Positions 1 through 7,735 of a DNA stretch of 11,350 nucleotides are shown one piece after another. The notes beneath the pieces are model-generated. The model did no database searches. It was given only the letters and a program-made list of their open reading frames with translations, and had not been told where the DNA came from. The DNA comes from Deltaproteobacteria bacterium RBG_16_44_11 (GTDB lineage Bacteria; Desulfobacterota; Syntrophia; Syntrophales; Smithellaceae). The translations under genes were made by a program, and so were the position numbers. How positions within the stretch are numbered: position 1 is the first letter of the stretch; the number at the start of each line of letters is the position of its first letter. The DNA lies in the NCBI GenBank assembly GCA_001797845.1, contig MGQN01000042.1, positions 354 through 11,703 of the forward strand, read 5' to 3'.

Positions 1-990
1 GCCGTGGCGCGCCAGCATCTAGCCGATCCCGATTTCCTGAAAAATGCCATCGCCGGACATCCTGAAGATACTTTTGAATGTCTGGCCTGCAACCAAGGAT
101 GTATCGAACGCCTTTCGCTGGAGCAACTGCCGATTCGCTGCGCCATTAACCCACAAACCGGTCAGGAACTTCTCTATCCGGAAAAACCCGCGAAAGTCAG
201 CCGTAAAGTATGGGTTGTAGGCGGCGGTCCGGGCGGCTTAACTGCCGCGTCTGAAGCGGCGCGTTTGGGACATCATGTCACGTTGTTCGAACAGAAAAAG
301 CAAACAGGCGGAAACGTCCTCTATGCGGCAAAAGCACCTCACAAAGAGGTTTACGCCAAATACATCAAAACGCTTACGGCAAAGTGCGCAAGACTTGGCG
401 TGGAAATTAAAACCGGCACCGAAGTAACAGAGAGCATGATCGAAAAAGGAAAGCCCGAAGTCGTCATTCTGGCTACCGGCGCGGACAAATCCACCTGTCC
501 GGCTGAAGGCATTAACTCCTCCGTCGTTTGCGACGCCTGGCAGATTTTAGATGGAGAAGTAGCTCCCAGGGATCAGGTTGTGGTCATCGGCGGCGGTCTT
601 GTCGGCATGGAAACGGCGGATTTCCTCCGCGAAAAGGGCATCAAGGACATTACCTTAGTGGAAATGCTGGGCAGTTCCCCTGTTTTGCCGCAGGCTGCTC
701 ATGGTTATATGCTCCATAAACGCCTTCGGGCCGCGGGAATTAATCTTCTTTTCGATACGACAGTGAAGTTAATTAAAGAAGGCTCGGTCACTGTAACTAC
801 GGGCGGTAAAGACAAAAATATCGAACCTGTAAACCAGGTTATCGTAGCCGTCGGTGTAACCCCCAGAAATGAACTAAAAGAAATGCTGGCGAAGAAAGGT
901 ATCCGTCACTTTATTGTCGGCGATGCTTCCGCGCCACGCCGGATTATTGAGGCGACGACAGAAGGCGCTAAAGCCGCTTGGGAAATTTGA
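1..990 (+). CDS. NADH:flavin oxidoreductase / 2,4-dienoyl-CoA reductase family protein, C-terminal part (5' end outside window)
   Basis: The reading frame is open from base 1, so the GTG at position 4 is not a real start. What remains is the end of the TIM-barrel (the ARQHLADPD stretch is the usual late barrel motif), the 4Fe-4S cysteine set C26, C29, C33 and C46 (numbered from the codon at 4), an FAD-type dinucleotide fold (GGGPGG near residues 74-79), an NAD(P)H fold (GGGLVG near 199-204) and the terminal VGDA motif near 307. This is the architecture of FadH and related old-yellow-enzyme plus pyridine-nucleotide-disulfide proteins. By family it uses FMN, FAD and 4Fe-4S to reduce an activated double bond with NAD(P)H, commonly an enoyl or dienoyl thioester, in the cytoplasm. 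The exact substrate is not readable. Its stop lies 2 bases before the next gene's ATG, so the two are probably co-transcribed. Related trimethylamine dehydrogenase or enoate reductase functions remain possible. Confidence 0.88.
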   Translation, partial: AVARQHLADPDFLKNAIAGHPEDTFECLACNQGCIERLSLEQLPIRCAINPQTGQELLYPEKPAKVSRKVWVVGGGPGGLTAASEAARLGHHVTLFEQKKQTGGNVLYAAKAPHKEVYAKYIKTLTAKCARLGVEIKTGTEVTESMIEKGKPEVVILATGADKSTCPAEGINSSVVCDAWQILDGEVAPRDQVVVIGGGLVGMETADFLREKGIKDITLVEMLGSSPVLPQAAHGYMLHKRLRAAGINLLFDTTVKLIKEGSVTVTTGGKDKNIEPVNQVIVAVGVTPRNELKEMLAKKGIRHFIVGDASAPRRIIEATTEGAKAAWEI

Positions 991-992
991 TT

Positions 993-1856
993 ATGACGAT
1001 GAACACATACAAAATCACAGTTGGGCGGGGGACTTTCAATGTTCGGGATCGTGGAAACAAGGATGGTTTTCCCGTCGTTATGCTGCACGGCTGGCCAGAG
1101 AGTTCTTATTGCTGGGAAGCCGTTGCGGATTTTTTGAATCCATCGCTGCGCGTCATTGCCCCTGATTTGCGTGGACTTGGCGATAGCGAACGCACGGTGG
1201 ATATCAACGCTTATCAAAAAGCGGAACTCGCCAAAGACATTGTCGAAGTGCTGGACGCCCTGCAAGTTGATACCTTTTTTCTTGTCGGCCATGACTGGGG
1301 TGGTATTGTCGCACAGGAGGTGGCTCTTCTTGTCCCGCAGCGGGTAAAGAAATTTGTCATTATGAATATCCCCGTCATTACCAATGTCCAGGGGTCGCTC
1401 GAAGCAATGAAGGTAACACAGAGCCGGGGCTCTTTTTTTCTCTGGTATCAATATTTTCAGCAGCAGCCGAGGCTTCCGGAAGCCATGATCAAAGGAAACG
1501 AAGATGTCTGGGTTCGCCATTTCTTCGGCAAAGAGGGCAGGAAAGGGATTATTTCCCCCGAAGCCATTGCCGAATATGTCCGCTGCTACAGCATTGAAAA
1601 CACACCCGCCACTGCCGCATCTTATTACCGCACTATGCGCTTGGACACCGCCCGCTGGACGACACTGGGCGGCCGGAAGTTCTCCATGCCGACGCTCTAC
1701 ATTTATGGCAACGAAGATACTGTGATCATACCGGAAAATTTAAATCATATTGAAGATTGTTTTGATTCAATTAAAATTGAACATATCAAGGCCGGGCATT
1801 TTGTTCAGGAAGAGAAACCCAAAGAGGTTGCCGCCCTGATGAATGAATTTTTTTAA
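993..1856 (+). CDS. alpha/beta hydrolase, epoxide hydrolase-like (first of a tandem pair)
   Basis: This is a 287-residue alpha/beta-hydrolase fold protein. Visible motifs are the oxyanion-hole HGWP (32-35), the nucleophile elbow GHDWGG (99-104) with Asp101 instead of Ser, a charge-relay acid in GNED (Asp242) and the catalytic His269 in a GHF motif. Cap tyrosines that could activate an epoxide oxygen sit in WYQYF (152, 154) and SYYR (211, 212). An Asp nucleophile after GH is typical of epoxide hydrolases and haloalkane or haloacid dehalogenases rather than esterases. No signal peptide or membrane segment is seen, so it is probably cytoplasmic. The frame extends upstream to a TTG at 978, but that overlaps the previous gene. 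ATG 993, with GGGA about 9 bases upstream, fits better, and ATG 999 is also possible. It forms a likely operon with the reductase before it and the paralogous hydrolase after it. The substrate is unknown. Confidence 0.85.
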   Translation: MTMNTYKITVGRGTFNVRDRGNKDGFPVVMLHGWPESSYCWEAVADFLNPSLRVIAPDLRGLGDSERTVDINAYQKAELAKDIVEVLDALQVDTFFLVGHDWGGIVAQEVALLVPQRVKKFVIMNIPVITNVQGSLEAMKVTQSRGSFFLWYQYFQQQPRLPEAMIKGNEDVWVRHFFGKEGRKGIISPEAIAEYVRCYSIENTPATAASYYRTMRLDTARWTTLGGRKFSMPTLYIYGNEDTVIIPENLNHIEDCFDSIKIEHIKAGHFVQEEKPKEVAALMNEFF

Positions 1857-1888
1857 ATAGACTAAAGGATAAATGCAAGGAGCTAACC

Positions 1889-2752
1889 ATGGATTTACGT
1901 GAACGCTATATTGAAACCAACGGCATTAAACTGCACGTCATGGAATCAGGCCCCAAAGACGGCCCGATGATTCTGTTTCTACATGGTTTTCCGGAATTCT
2001 GGTATGCCTGGCGAAAACAATTACCCTACTTTGCCAGCAAAGGCTATCTTGTCGTCGCGCCGGATCAGCGCGGCTACAACTTGAGCGATAAGCCTGAAGG
2101 CATCTCCGCCTATAAGATTGACGAGCTGGCCAAAGACATCATCGGTCTTCTCGACGCCTACGGCCGCAAACAAATTTTTTTGGTAGGGCACGATTGGGGT
2201 GCTTCTGTTTCCTGGTGGGTAACGCTCAAATATCCCGAACGAATCCAAAAACTTGTAATTCTCAATGTGCCCCATCCCAAAGTCATGGCAAAAAATGTTT
2301 TTACTAACGTAGAGCAGATGAAAAAAAGCTGGTACATTTTTTATTTTCAGCTCCCCGGCGCGGTGGATAAACTCGCCGCCTCTACCAACTATGAATGGGC
2401 ACTGAATATGATCACGTCTTCGGCAAATCCCGGCGCTTTCACGCCTGCCGAACTCGAAGAGTACCGTAAAGCCTTTGCCCAGCCCGGCGCTTTTACGGCA
2501 ATGGTCAACTGGTATCGCGCGATGATTCAGACAAAGCAGGAACCGCCGAAGAGCTTTGACGTGACCGTGCCCATGATTTTGATGTGGGGTGAAAACGATG
2601 TCGCGATGCTCACCGAAATGGCTGACAAAAGCATGGCCTACTGCAAACAGGGAAAACTGATTAAATTTCCCAAAGTCAGCCACTGGATTCAGCACGAAGC
2701 GGCAGACCAGGTTAATGCGCTGATAGAAGAGTTTTTTACTCAGGCAAAATAA
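1889..2752 (+). CDS. alpha/beta hydrolase, epoxide hydrolase-like (second of a tandem pair)
   Basis: This 287-residue protein has a textbook epoxide hydrolase layout. HGFPE lies at 32-36, RGYNLSDKP at 61-69 and GHDWGA at 100-105 with nucleophile Asp102 followed by Trp103. Cap tyrosines are Tyr152 and Tyr209 (the NWYRA motif), the acid is Asp237 in WGEND, and His265 sits in SHW. By family it would open an epoxide through a covalent Asp ester and release a diol. Fluoroacetate or haloalkane dehalogenase activity is the main alternative, but the paired cap tyrosines favour an epoxide. AAGGAG at 1877-1882, 6 bases before ATG 1889, fixes the start. It follows the first hydrolase after 32 bases. The two share fold, length and all catalytic positions but have diverged strongly in the cap and elsewhere, so they are an old duplication or separately recruited relatives, probably with different substrates. 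Confidence 0.88.
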   Translation: MDLRERYIETNGIKLHVMESGPKDGPMILFLHGFPEFWYAWRKQLPYFASKGYLVVAPDQRGYNLSDKPEGISAYKIDELAKDIIGLLDAYGRKQIFLVGHDWGASVSWWVTLKYPERIQKLVILNVPHPKVMAKNVFTNVEQMKKSWYIFYFQLPGAVDKLAASTNYEWALNMITSSANPGAFTPAELEEYRKAFAQPGAFTAMVNWYRAMIQTKQEPPKSFDVTVPMILMWGENDVAMLTEMADKSMAYCKQGKLIKFPKVSHWIQHEAADQVNALIEEFFTQAK

Positions 2753-2755
2753 TTC

Positions 2756-2786
2756 TTGACGTTTGCCTTTTTTTACAAGAAATAAT
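2756..2786 (+). promoter_or_regulatory. weak candidate promoter before the isochorismatase-family gene
   Basis: A TTGACG -35-like hexamer at 2756-2761 is followed by AATAAT at 2781-2786, a 19-base spacing that is longer than ideal. It would allow expression separate from the hydrolases. The gap of 68 bases is also compatible with simple read-through, so this is a weak call. Confidence 0.25.
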
Positions 2787-2805
2787 CAAAGGGCAAGAAA
2801 ATTTG

Positions 2806-2811
2806 AAGGAG
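2806..2811 (+). promoter_or_regulatory. ribosome binding site that fixes the isochorismatase-family start
   Basis: AAGGAG lies 9 bases before ATG 2821. The frame is open further up to a TTG at 2803, but that would place the Shine-Dalgarno sequence inside the coding region, so ATG 2821 is the start. Confidence 0.8.
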
Positions 2812-2820
2812 CACAAAATC

Positions 2821-3360
2821 ATGCTCAGCCGCGCCGCCGCTGTTTTAGTTATCATTGATATCCAGGGTAATCTCGCCCAGGCTATGTTCGATAAGAAAAA
2901 CCTTTTTGCCAACACTGTAAAATTAATACGAGGATTTAAAGTATTTAACCTGCCGATTATCGTCACCGAACAAACACCGCAAAAGCTGGGTCAGACAATA
3001 CCGCAGATAGCCGCGGAGCTTGATGACATTAAACCGATAGCCAAGGAAACTTTCAGTTGTTGGGCAGATGTCCATTTCCGCGAGCAGCTCGAAGCGTTAA
3101 GCCGCAGGCATGTAGTTCTTTTAGGCATTGAAAGTCATGTTTGCGTTTATCAAACTGCCCTTGATCTTATCCAAAACGGATACAATGTTCATCCGGTAGC
3201 CGATGCCGTATCTTCGCGCACGCCCGAAAACCGCGAAATAGGTCTCGCCGCCATGAAAAGCGCCGGCGCTTCTCTGGCCAGTACCGAGATGGTTCTTTTT
3301 GAATTGTTACGCACCGCCGCCGATCCCACATCTAAATATATATTCAAAATCGTGAAATAA
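2821..3360 (+). CDS. isochorismatase-family cysteine hydrolase
   Basis: This 179-residue single-domain protein belongs to the isochorismatase/nicotinamidase-like superfamily. The triad is visible: Asp13 in VIIDIQ, Lys75 in PIAKETF and the nucleophile Cys108 in GIESHVCVYQT. The spacing and the ESHVC motif resemble the ISOC1/ISOC2-YcaC type more than true isochorismatases, which act on a vinyl ether and lack the need for this Cys. The reaction is therefore probably hydrolysis of an amide or similar bond on an unidentified small substrate in the cytoplasm. It is last in the left + strand cluster and converges with the PAS-GGDEF-EAL gene. The start has a good AAGGAG 9 bases upstream. The GC-rich codons near its start (2830) and near its end (3310) form an imperfect 14-base direct repeat. 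A degenerate relative lacking everything between those repeats lies at 8047-8109. Confidence 0.87.
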   Translation: MLSRAAAVLVIIDIQGNLAQAMFDKKNLFANTVKLIRGFKVFNLPIIVTEQTPQKLGQTIPQIAAELDDIKPIAKETFSCWADVHFREQLEALSRRHVVLLGIESHVCVYQTALDLIQNGYNVHPVADAVSSRTPENREIGLAAMKSAGASLASTEMVLFELLRTAADPTSKYIFKIVK

Positions 3361-3523
3361 ACTATGTAAGTTTAAACTTAAATTTGCAATGGGTGTCCAC
3401 AATTACAAGTCTTTCTTCCTATACTAAACAATCCGCGGAATGCGGAGTTCGGCAAAAGTACTCTCTTCCAAGTCATACAAGACCGAGTTTCTTATCGTTC
3501 AACCATAAACAAGCAATGTCTTA
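3361..3523. other. convergent intergenic spacer with a 14-base palindrome and a small hairpin
   Basis: There is no gene here. The spacer lies between two convergent genes. TAAGTTTAAACTTA at 3367-3380 is a perfect palindrome just after the isochorismatase stop. A 5-bp stem TCCGC/GCGGA (3432-3436 with 3442-3446, loop GGAAT) could be a weak terminator for the - strand gene, although no real T-run follows. The AT-rich 13-mer at 3374-3386 recurs at 9812-9824. Confidence 0.5.
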
Positions 3524-6500
3524 TCAACTTAATCTCTCTTTTTTTGGAGAAGGTACATGATTACGCAGCAGTTCGGCAAACTGGTCAGGCGCAATGGGTT
3601 TACTGAAGTAAAAACCCTGCATCTCATCACAGGAATGGTCCTTTAAGAAGTTCATTTGTTCTACAGTTTCTACACCTTCGGCCACAACGGTAAGACTTAG
3701 AGTCTTGCCCATGGCAATGATTGCCTCGGTGATCGCTTTATCCTCAGCATCTTGCGGGATGTTACGAACGAAGGACCTGTCCACCTTTAACGTGTCGATA
3801 GGGAAGTGTTTAAGCTGGCCGAGAGATGAGTATCCTGTACCGAAATCGTCAATGGCCAGACGTACACCCAGCTCTTTGATTTTGGCTAACACAGCGATCA
3901 TGCGCGTGGGGTTATGCATCACCATACTTTCCGTAATTTCCAACTCCAGCAGATTTGGCGCCATGCCGCAGTCATTCAGGGCTTTTTTGATATCTTCTAT
4001 TAAGAATTCATCCATAAGTTGGCGCAGCGACAAATTTACCGCCATACAGATAGGAGGAAGACCATCGCGTTGCCAGGCGACATTTTGCGCGCATGCGGTT
4101 CTTATTACCCATTTACCGATGGGTATGATCAGCCCGGATTCCTCGGCTACCGGAATAAATTGCGTAGGGGTTACGGAACCAAGGTAGGGGTTCTGCCAGC
4201 GTAGTAGAGCCTCCACGCCGTTGATTGCGTTCGTTTTGAAATCTACTTTGGCCTGGTAGTGCAAAGACAGTTCATTACGCTCCAGGGCAAAACGCAGGTT
4301 TGTTTCGATGGAGAGCCGTTCGATTGATCTTGACTGAATATCTTTGGAGTAGAATTGGTAATTGTTCTTGCCTTCCTCTTTGGCATGATACATGGCTATA
4401 TCGGCATTTTTCATCAGACTTTGCTCATCTTCGGCATCTTCGGAGTAAATGCTGATGCCGATGCTGGCTGTTACGCGGCATTCTTCACCCAGAAGAACTA
4501 TCGGTTTGATAGCGGCGGCAAGTATTTTGTGGGCTACGGTGGCGACCTGTTTTGAATCGCTTACCTCCTCGATCAATATAACAAATTCATCTCCTCCCAG
4601 ACGCGCAATAACATCGGCTGCACGCAGCGATTGTTTAAACCGTATGGCAATCTCTTGCAGCAGTTGGTCTCCTGCATCATGACCCAGAGTGTCGTTGATA
4701 GTTTTGAAACGATCAAGATCGATGAAGAAAACTGCTAACTGCCGTTTATAACGCTTCGCCGACTGAATGGCGTGGTTCAGCAATTGGCTGAACATCAAGC
4801 GGTTAGGCAGTCCCGTTAGAGCGTCGTGCGTGGCGAGGTGCTGAATGCGATCTTCGGCGCGTTGGCGCTCGGCCTCTCGTTCGAAATTGCCCAGTGCAAA
4901 CACGACGTTCTCCGCCATACGTTCGAGCAATTTAATGGCCTCGTCATCAAAAGAGCGCTTCTGGGTGGCGTAGAAAATCAAGGCGCCGATTGACTGACCG
5001 CCACTAATAAGCGGTATAACGGCGGCAGCGCCCACGTTTTTCATAATTTCACGCCAGGGCAGCGAAACCGGATCATTTAAATAATCGTTGGAAACGCAAG
5101 GTTTTCCTGTACGGAAGGCGGTGCCGACCATCCCCTTTCCCTCGGGAATTGACTCATCGAGGGAGATGCGGACCTCACGAAGCCTGTCCCCGCCGTCGCC
5201 ACTGGCTGCCGCCACTCTTACCCATGTTGTTTCCGGATCAAAAAGAAGAACTCCCGTGGTGATGAATTTGCCATCGTCGACGGCGGCGTTACATACCCGT
5301 TGATACAACTCTTCAGGTGATTTGGAGTGTAAGATCGTTTCATTGGTTGCACTTAAAGCTGCGAACATTCTTCCGAGCAAGCGAATCTTTTCCTCGGCGA
5401 GCCAGCGCTGGCTGATATCATGCACGATGGTCACGATAATCCAGCGGTTGCCGATATTTAAAGCGCGCCGGTGCAGCTCGATGATCGTCCGTGTGCCGTC
5501 TTTGCGGCGCGTTTTCATTTCTACCGTGATACCGGTGGGAGCGGCAGCAATGGCTTCATCATAAGCGTCCTCAAGGGTTTTACGATCAACCAGCAACATA
5601 TCTTGAGGCGACTTTTTCACATACTCTTCCCGGGTATAGCCGGTCAACCGGAAGGCCGTCTCATTAGCATAGAGGAAGCGCATCGTGGTCCGGTCAACGA
5701 GAAAAATCATATCTTGTGATACGTCCATGGCGGAGCGAAGCAGCGACAGTTCCTCTTCATGTTGCTTGCGCTCGGTGACATCACGAGAAACTCCCCGGAA
5801 TCCGATTGGATTGCCCTTCTTATCCCTGATGAGAGATACCGATGTATCGTAAATTACGTTAGACCCATCTTTTCTGATAGATTTAGCTTCTAATGATTCA
5901 ATGGGTATGCCCGTCCGGTAAAGCTCGGAGTAAGGTTTAGACAATTGCTTGTAGGTTTCTTCATCCATGTGCTGCCGGGTGTTCATCCCGATAAGTTCTT
6001 CTTTGGTATATCCCAGAAATCTAGCGTTAGCTTCATTAGCAAAAGTATAATTGCTTTCCAGGTCAATCTCAAAATAGCCCTCCTGGATGCTCTCCAGAAT
6101 GTTGCGGTATCTCTCCTCGCTTTTTTGCAGTGCTTCCTCCGTTTGTTTACGCTCGGTGATGTCACTCCCAGTACAAACAACACAGATGGTATTTTCAAAT
6201 TTTGTGCGTAGTCCTGTGATGTAAAAAGGAGTTTTCTTTCCGAGTTTCGACAGTATGTTTGTTTCTAATGAAGACTGGCCTTTAGTGAAGACTTCCTGCA
6301 TTGCCTGGGCAGCAGCCTTTTGATCCTCCTTTGCAACGAAATCAAGAATATTCATTTTTGATATCTCTTTTGTAGAATATCCGGTGACTTTCTCTGCATT
6401 CTTATTCGATTGTATAATATTTCCCTTATCGTCAAAGACAAAAAAGAGGCCTGGTGAACTGTTCACTACAGCGTCGAAAAATTTTTTTTCTCTTACTAAA

Positions 6501-7354
6501 GCTTCCTCCGCTTGTTTGCGCTCGGTGATGTCCCGTACAATACCGCGAAACGCAGATACCCGTCCGGCGGCATCTTTCATGGGGGTTATCGAAGTTTCTA
6601 TGTGTCTTTTGATCCCACTTTTTGTTATAATTTCGTAGGGAACTTCCTTCTCGGATTCACCCGTAGTAAATACTTTATTGTATCGTTCAAATATCTTCTT
6701 GGCATTTTCTTCATCCATTAGATCGTGATAGTTCTTTTTTATTAATTCTTCTCTAGGGTATCCCTGAATCCTGCACAGCGCTTCATTGAAAAAAATAAAG
6801 TTGCCGTTAAGATCCATTTCCGCGTATCCATCTTCGATATTTTCCAGGATAGTCCGGTATTTTTCTTCACTCTGGCGTAACTCATCTTCCATACGTTTGC
6901 GCTCGGTGATGTGCCTTGAAAGCCCACGGAATCCAATGGGTTTCCCTTTTGAATCTTTTATAAGAGATACAAGCAGTTCAGCAATTACTTTGGTCCCATC
7001 TTTCCTGGTAACTTCATAATCAAAAATTTTACATGGGTCCCCTGTTTTGTAAAGATTGCTGAACGCTTGAAAGGCTTTTTTTGCGTTCTCTTCATCTGTA
7101 TATTGCCGATTGTTCATCCCGATCAATTCTTCCCGAGAATATCCCATATTTCTGCATTCAGCGTCGTTTACAAAGGTAAAATTACCGGCAAGATCAATCT
7201 CAAAATACCCCTCTTCCATATCTTCCATAATAGTGCGGTATTTTCCCTCACTCCGGCGCAGTTCATCCTCCGTGCGCTTGTGTTCGGTAATATCCATAAA
7301 GCTGCCGAGCGCGGCCCGCTTTCCTTTATAGGTAATGGAAGTGATCATCTCCAT
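3524..7354 (-). CDS. multi-PAS, GAF, GGDEF and EAL protein (cyclic-di-GMP synthesis/breakdown), main open part of an interrupted gene
   Basis: This is a 1276-residue open frame. From its ATG it has the end of a PAS domain (1-25), PAS domains at about 35-152, 162-278, 288-402, 412-528 and 536-648, a GAF domain at about 662-825, GGDEF at 836-1000 and EAL at 1010-1265. The GGDEF signature is intact (920-924). The RxxD inhibitory site, RAAD at 911-914, lies five residues before it. EAL residues are present: EALLRW at 1048, ITES at 1140, DDFGTG at 1169, KVD at 1190 and AEGVE at 1225. So both diguanylate cyclase and phosphodiesterase activity are possible. No membrane segment is seen, so it is likely a cytoplasmic sensor. 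The ATG at 7354 sits inside a PAS beta-strand with only a weak upstream ribosome site. The frame is open to 7540 and then meets a TAA, beyond which the same frame continues to the true start at 7735. Treat this start as provisional. Confidence 0.9.
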   Translation of the reverse strand: MEMITSITYKGKRAALGSFMDITEHKRTEDELRRSEGKYRTIMEDMEEGYFEIDLAGNFTFVNDAECRNMGYSREELIGMNNRQYTDEENAKKAFQAFSNLYKTGDPCKIFDYEVTRKDGTKVIAELLVSLIKDSKGKPIGFRGLSRHITERKRMEDELRQSEEKYRTILENIEDGYAEMDLNGNFIFFNEALCRIQGYPREELIKKNYHDLMDEENAKKIFERYNKVFTTGESEKEVPYEIITKSGIKRHIETSITPMKDAAGRVSAFRGIVRDITERKQAEEALVREKKFFDAVVNSSPGLFFVFDDKGNIIQSNKNAEKVTGYSTKEISKMNILDFVAKEDQKAAAQAMQEVFTKGQSSLETNILSKLGKKTPFYITGLRTKFENTICVVCTGSDITERKQTEEALQKSEERYRNILESIQEGYFEIDLESNYTFANEANARFLGYTKEELIGMNTRQHMDEETYKQLSKPYSELYRTGIPIESLEAKSIRKDGSNVIYDTSVSLIRDKKGNPIGFRGVSRDVTERKQHEEELSLLRSAMDVSQDMIFLVDRTTMRFLYANETAFRLTGYTREEYVKKSPQDMLLVDRKTLEDAYDEAIAAAPTGITVEMKTRRKDGTRTIIELHRRALNIGNRWIIVTIVHDISQRWLAEEKIRLLGRMFAALSATNETILHSKSPEELYQRVCNAAVDDGKFITTGVLLFDPETTWVRVAAASGDGGDRLREVRISLDESIPEGKGMVGTAFRTGKPCVSNDYLNDPVSLPWREIMKNVGAAAVIPLISGGQSIGALIFYATQKRSFDDEAIKLLERMAENVVFALGNFEREAERQRAEDRIQHLATHDALTGLPNRLMFSQLLNHAIQSAKRYKRQLAVFFIDLDRFKTINDTLGHDAGDQLLQEIAIRFKQSLRAADVIARLGGDEFVILIEEVSDSKQVATVAHKILAAAIKPIVLLGEECRVTASIGISIYSEDAEDEQSLMKNADIAMYHAKEEGKNNYQFYSKDIQSRSIERLSIETNLRFALERNELSLHYQAKVDFKTNAINGVEALLRWQNPYLGSVTPTQFIPVAEESGLIIPIGKWVIRTACAQNVAWQRDGLPPICMAVNLSLRQLMDEFLIEDIKKALNDCGMAPNLLELEITESMVMHNPTRMIAVLAKIKELGVRLAIDDFGTGYSSLGQLKHFPIDTLKVDRSFVRNIPQDAEDKAITEAIIAMGKTLSLTVVAEGVETVEQMNFLKDHSCDEMQGFYFSKPIAPDQFAELLRNHVPSPKKERLS

Positions 7355-7540
7355 GACCCATATTATCTCACCGTTTTTCCTGACGAACCTGTATTCATAG
7401 CTGACGCCTTTCCCCTTTAGATTTTTAATGGCCTCTTGCCGGACTGTTTTTCTATCTTCGGGATGAACATGGTCAAGGGGATTTGTGCCTAATAAATCAC
7501 TATGTGAATAGCCGCCGATCTTCTGAAAGAGAGGGCTTAC

Positions 7541-7543
7541 TTA
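7541..7543 (-). other. in-frame TAA inside the first PAS domain
   Basis: Codons on both sides read as continuous PAS sequence with no frame change, so this is a point change and not an indel. The other PAS domains of this protein have an aromatic residue (Phe or Tyr) at or near the aligned position, so TAT or TAC to TAA is the simplest origin. TAA is not a selenocysteine (TGA) or pyrrolysine (TAG) codon. Confidence 0.85.
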
Positions 7544-7735
7544 AACAAACTTGCTGTTCTGAACAATATATAACCCCACTCCCACATTGGATATTATGTC
7601 TTCTGGCAGTCGGGATAAATCGCTCTGCTTGGAGATTGTTTTTTTGTATGGTTTGACTTTTAATTTCTTTTTAACAGCTGATTTTGATTTAACTGCTGTT
7701 TTAGATTTACCAGATGATTTGAGTTTAATAGCCAT
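7541..7735 (-). pseudogene. N-terminal fragment of the PAS-GAF-GGDEF-EAL gene, cut off by an in-frame stop
   Basis: There are 64 codons from ATG 7735 to TAA 7541-7543. Residues 4-32 are extremely basic, with 13 Lys in 29 positions and an imperfect KSKTAVKSKSAVKKK repetition, like a nucleic-acid- or membrane-surface-binding tail. From about residue 45 a PAS domain begins (DIISNVGVGLYIVQNSKFV). It breaks off at the stop. The next codons in the same frame (VSPLFQKIGGYSHSDLLG) continue that PAS domain without loss. This fragment and the open frame ending at 3524 are therefore one gene of 1404 codons including the final stop. Alone, the 64-residue product would lack most of the PAS fold. Any working protein would need translation restart downstream or stop read-through. 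Confidence 0.82.

Noticed and set aside
978..992. TTG start giving a five-residue longer first hydrolase
   Set aside because: It would overlap the end of the reductase gene. ATG 993, directly after that gene's stop and with GGGA upstream, fits better.
906..1520. 204-codon open frame on the - strand opposite the first hydrolase
   Set aside because: The + strand frame has complete family motifs. The antisense frame has no recognisable domain or ribosome site.
2021..2695. 224-codon open frame on the - strand opposite the second hydrolase
   Set aside because: It is a shadow of a well-supported gene, with low-complexity His/Gly/Arg composition typical of antisense frames.
7541..7543. Programmed recoding of the in-frame stop
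   Set aside because: TAA is neither the selenocysteine nor the pyrrolysine codon, and no stimulatory hairpin is evident just downstream. A nonsense mutation or sequence error is simpler.
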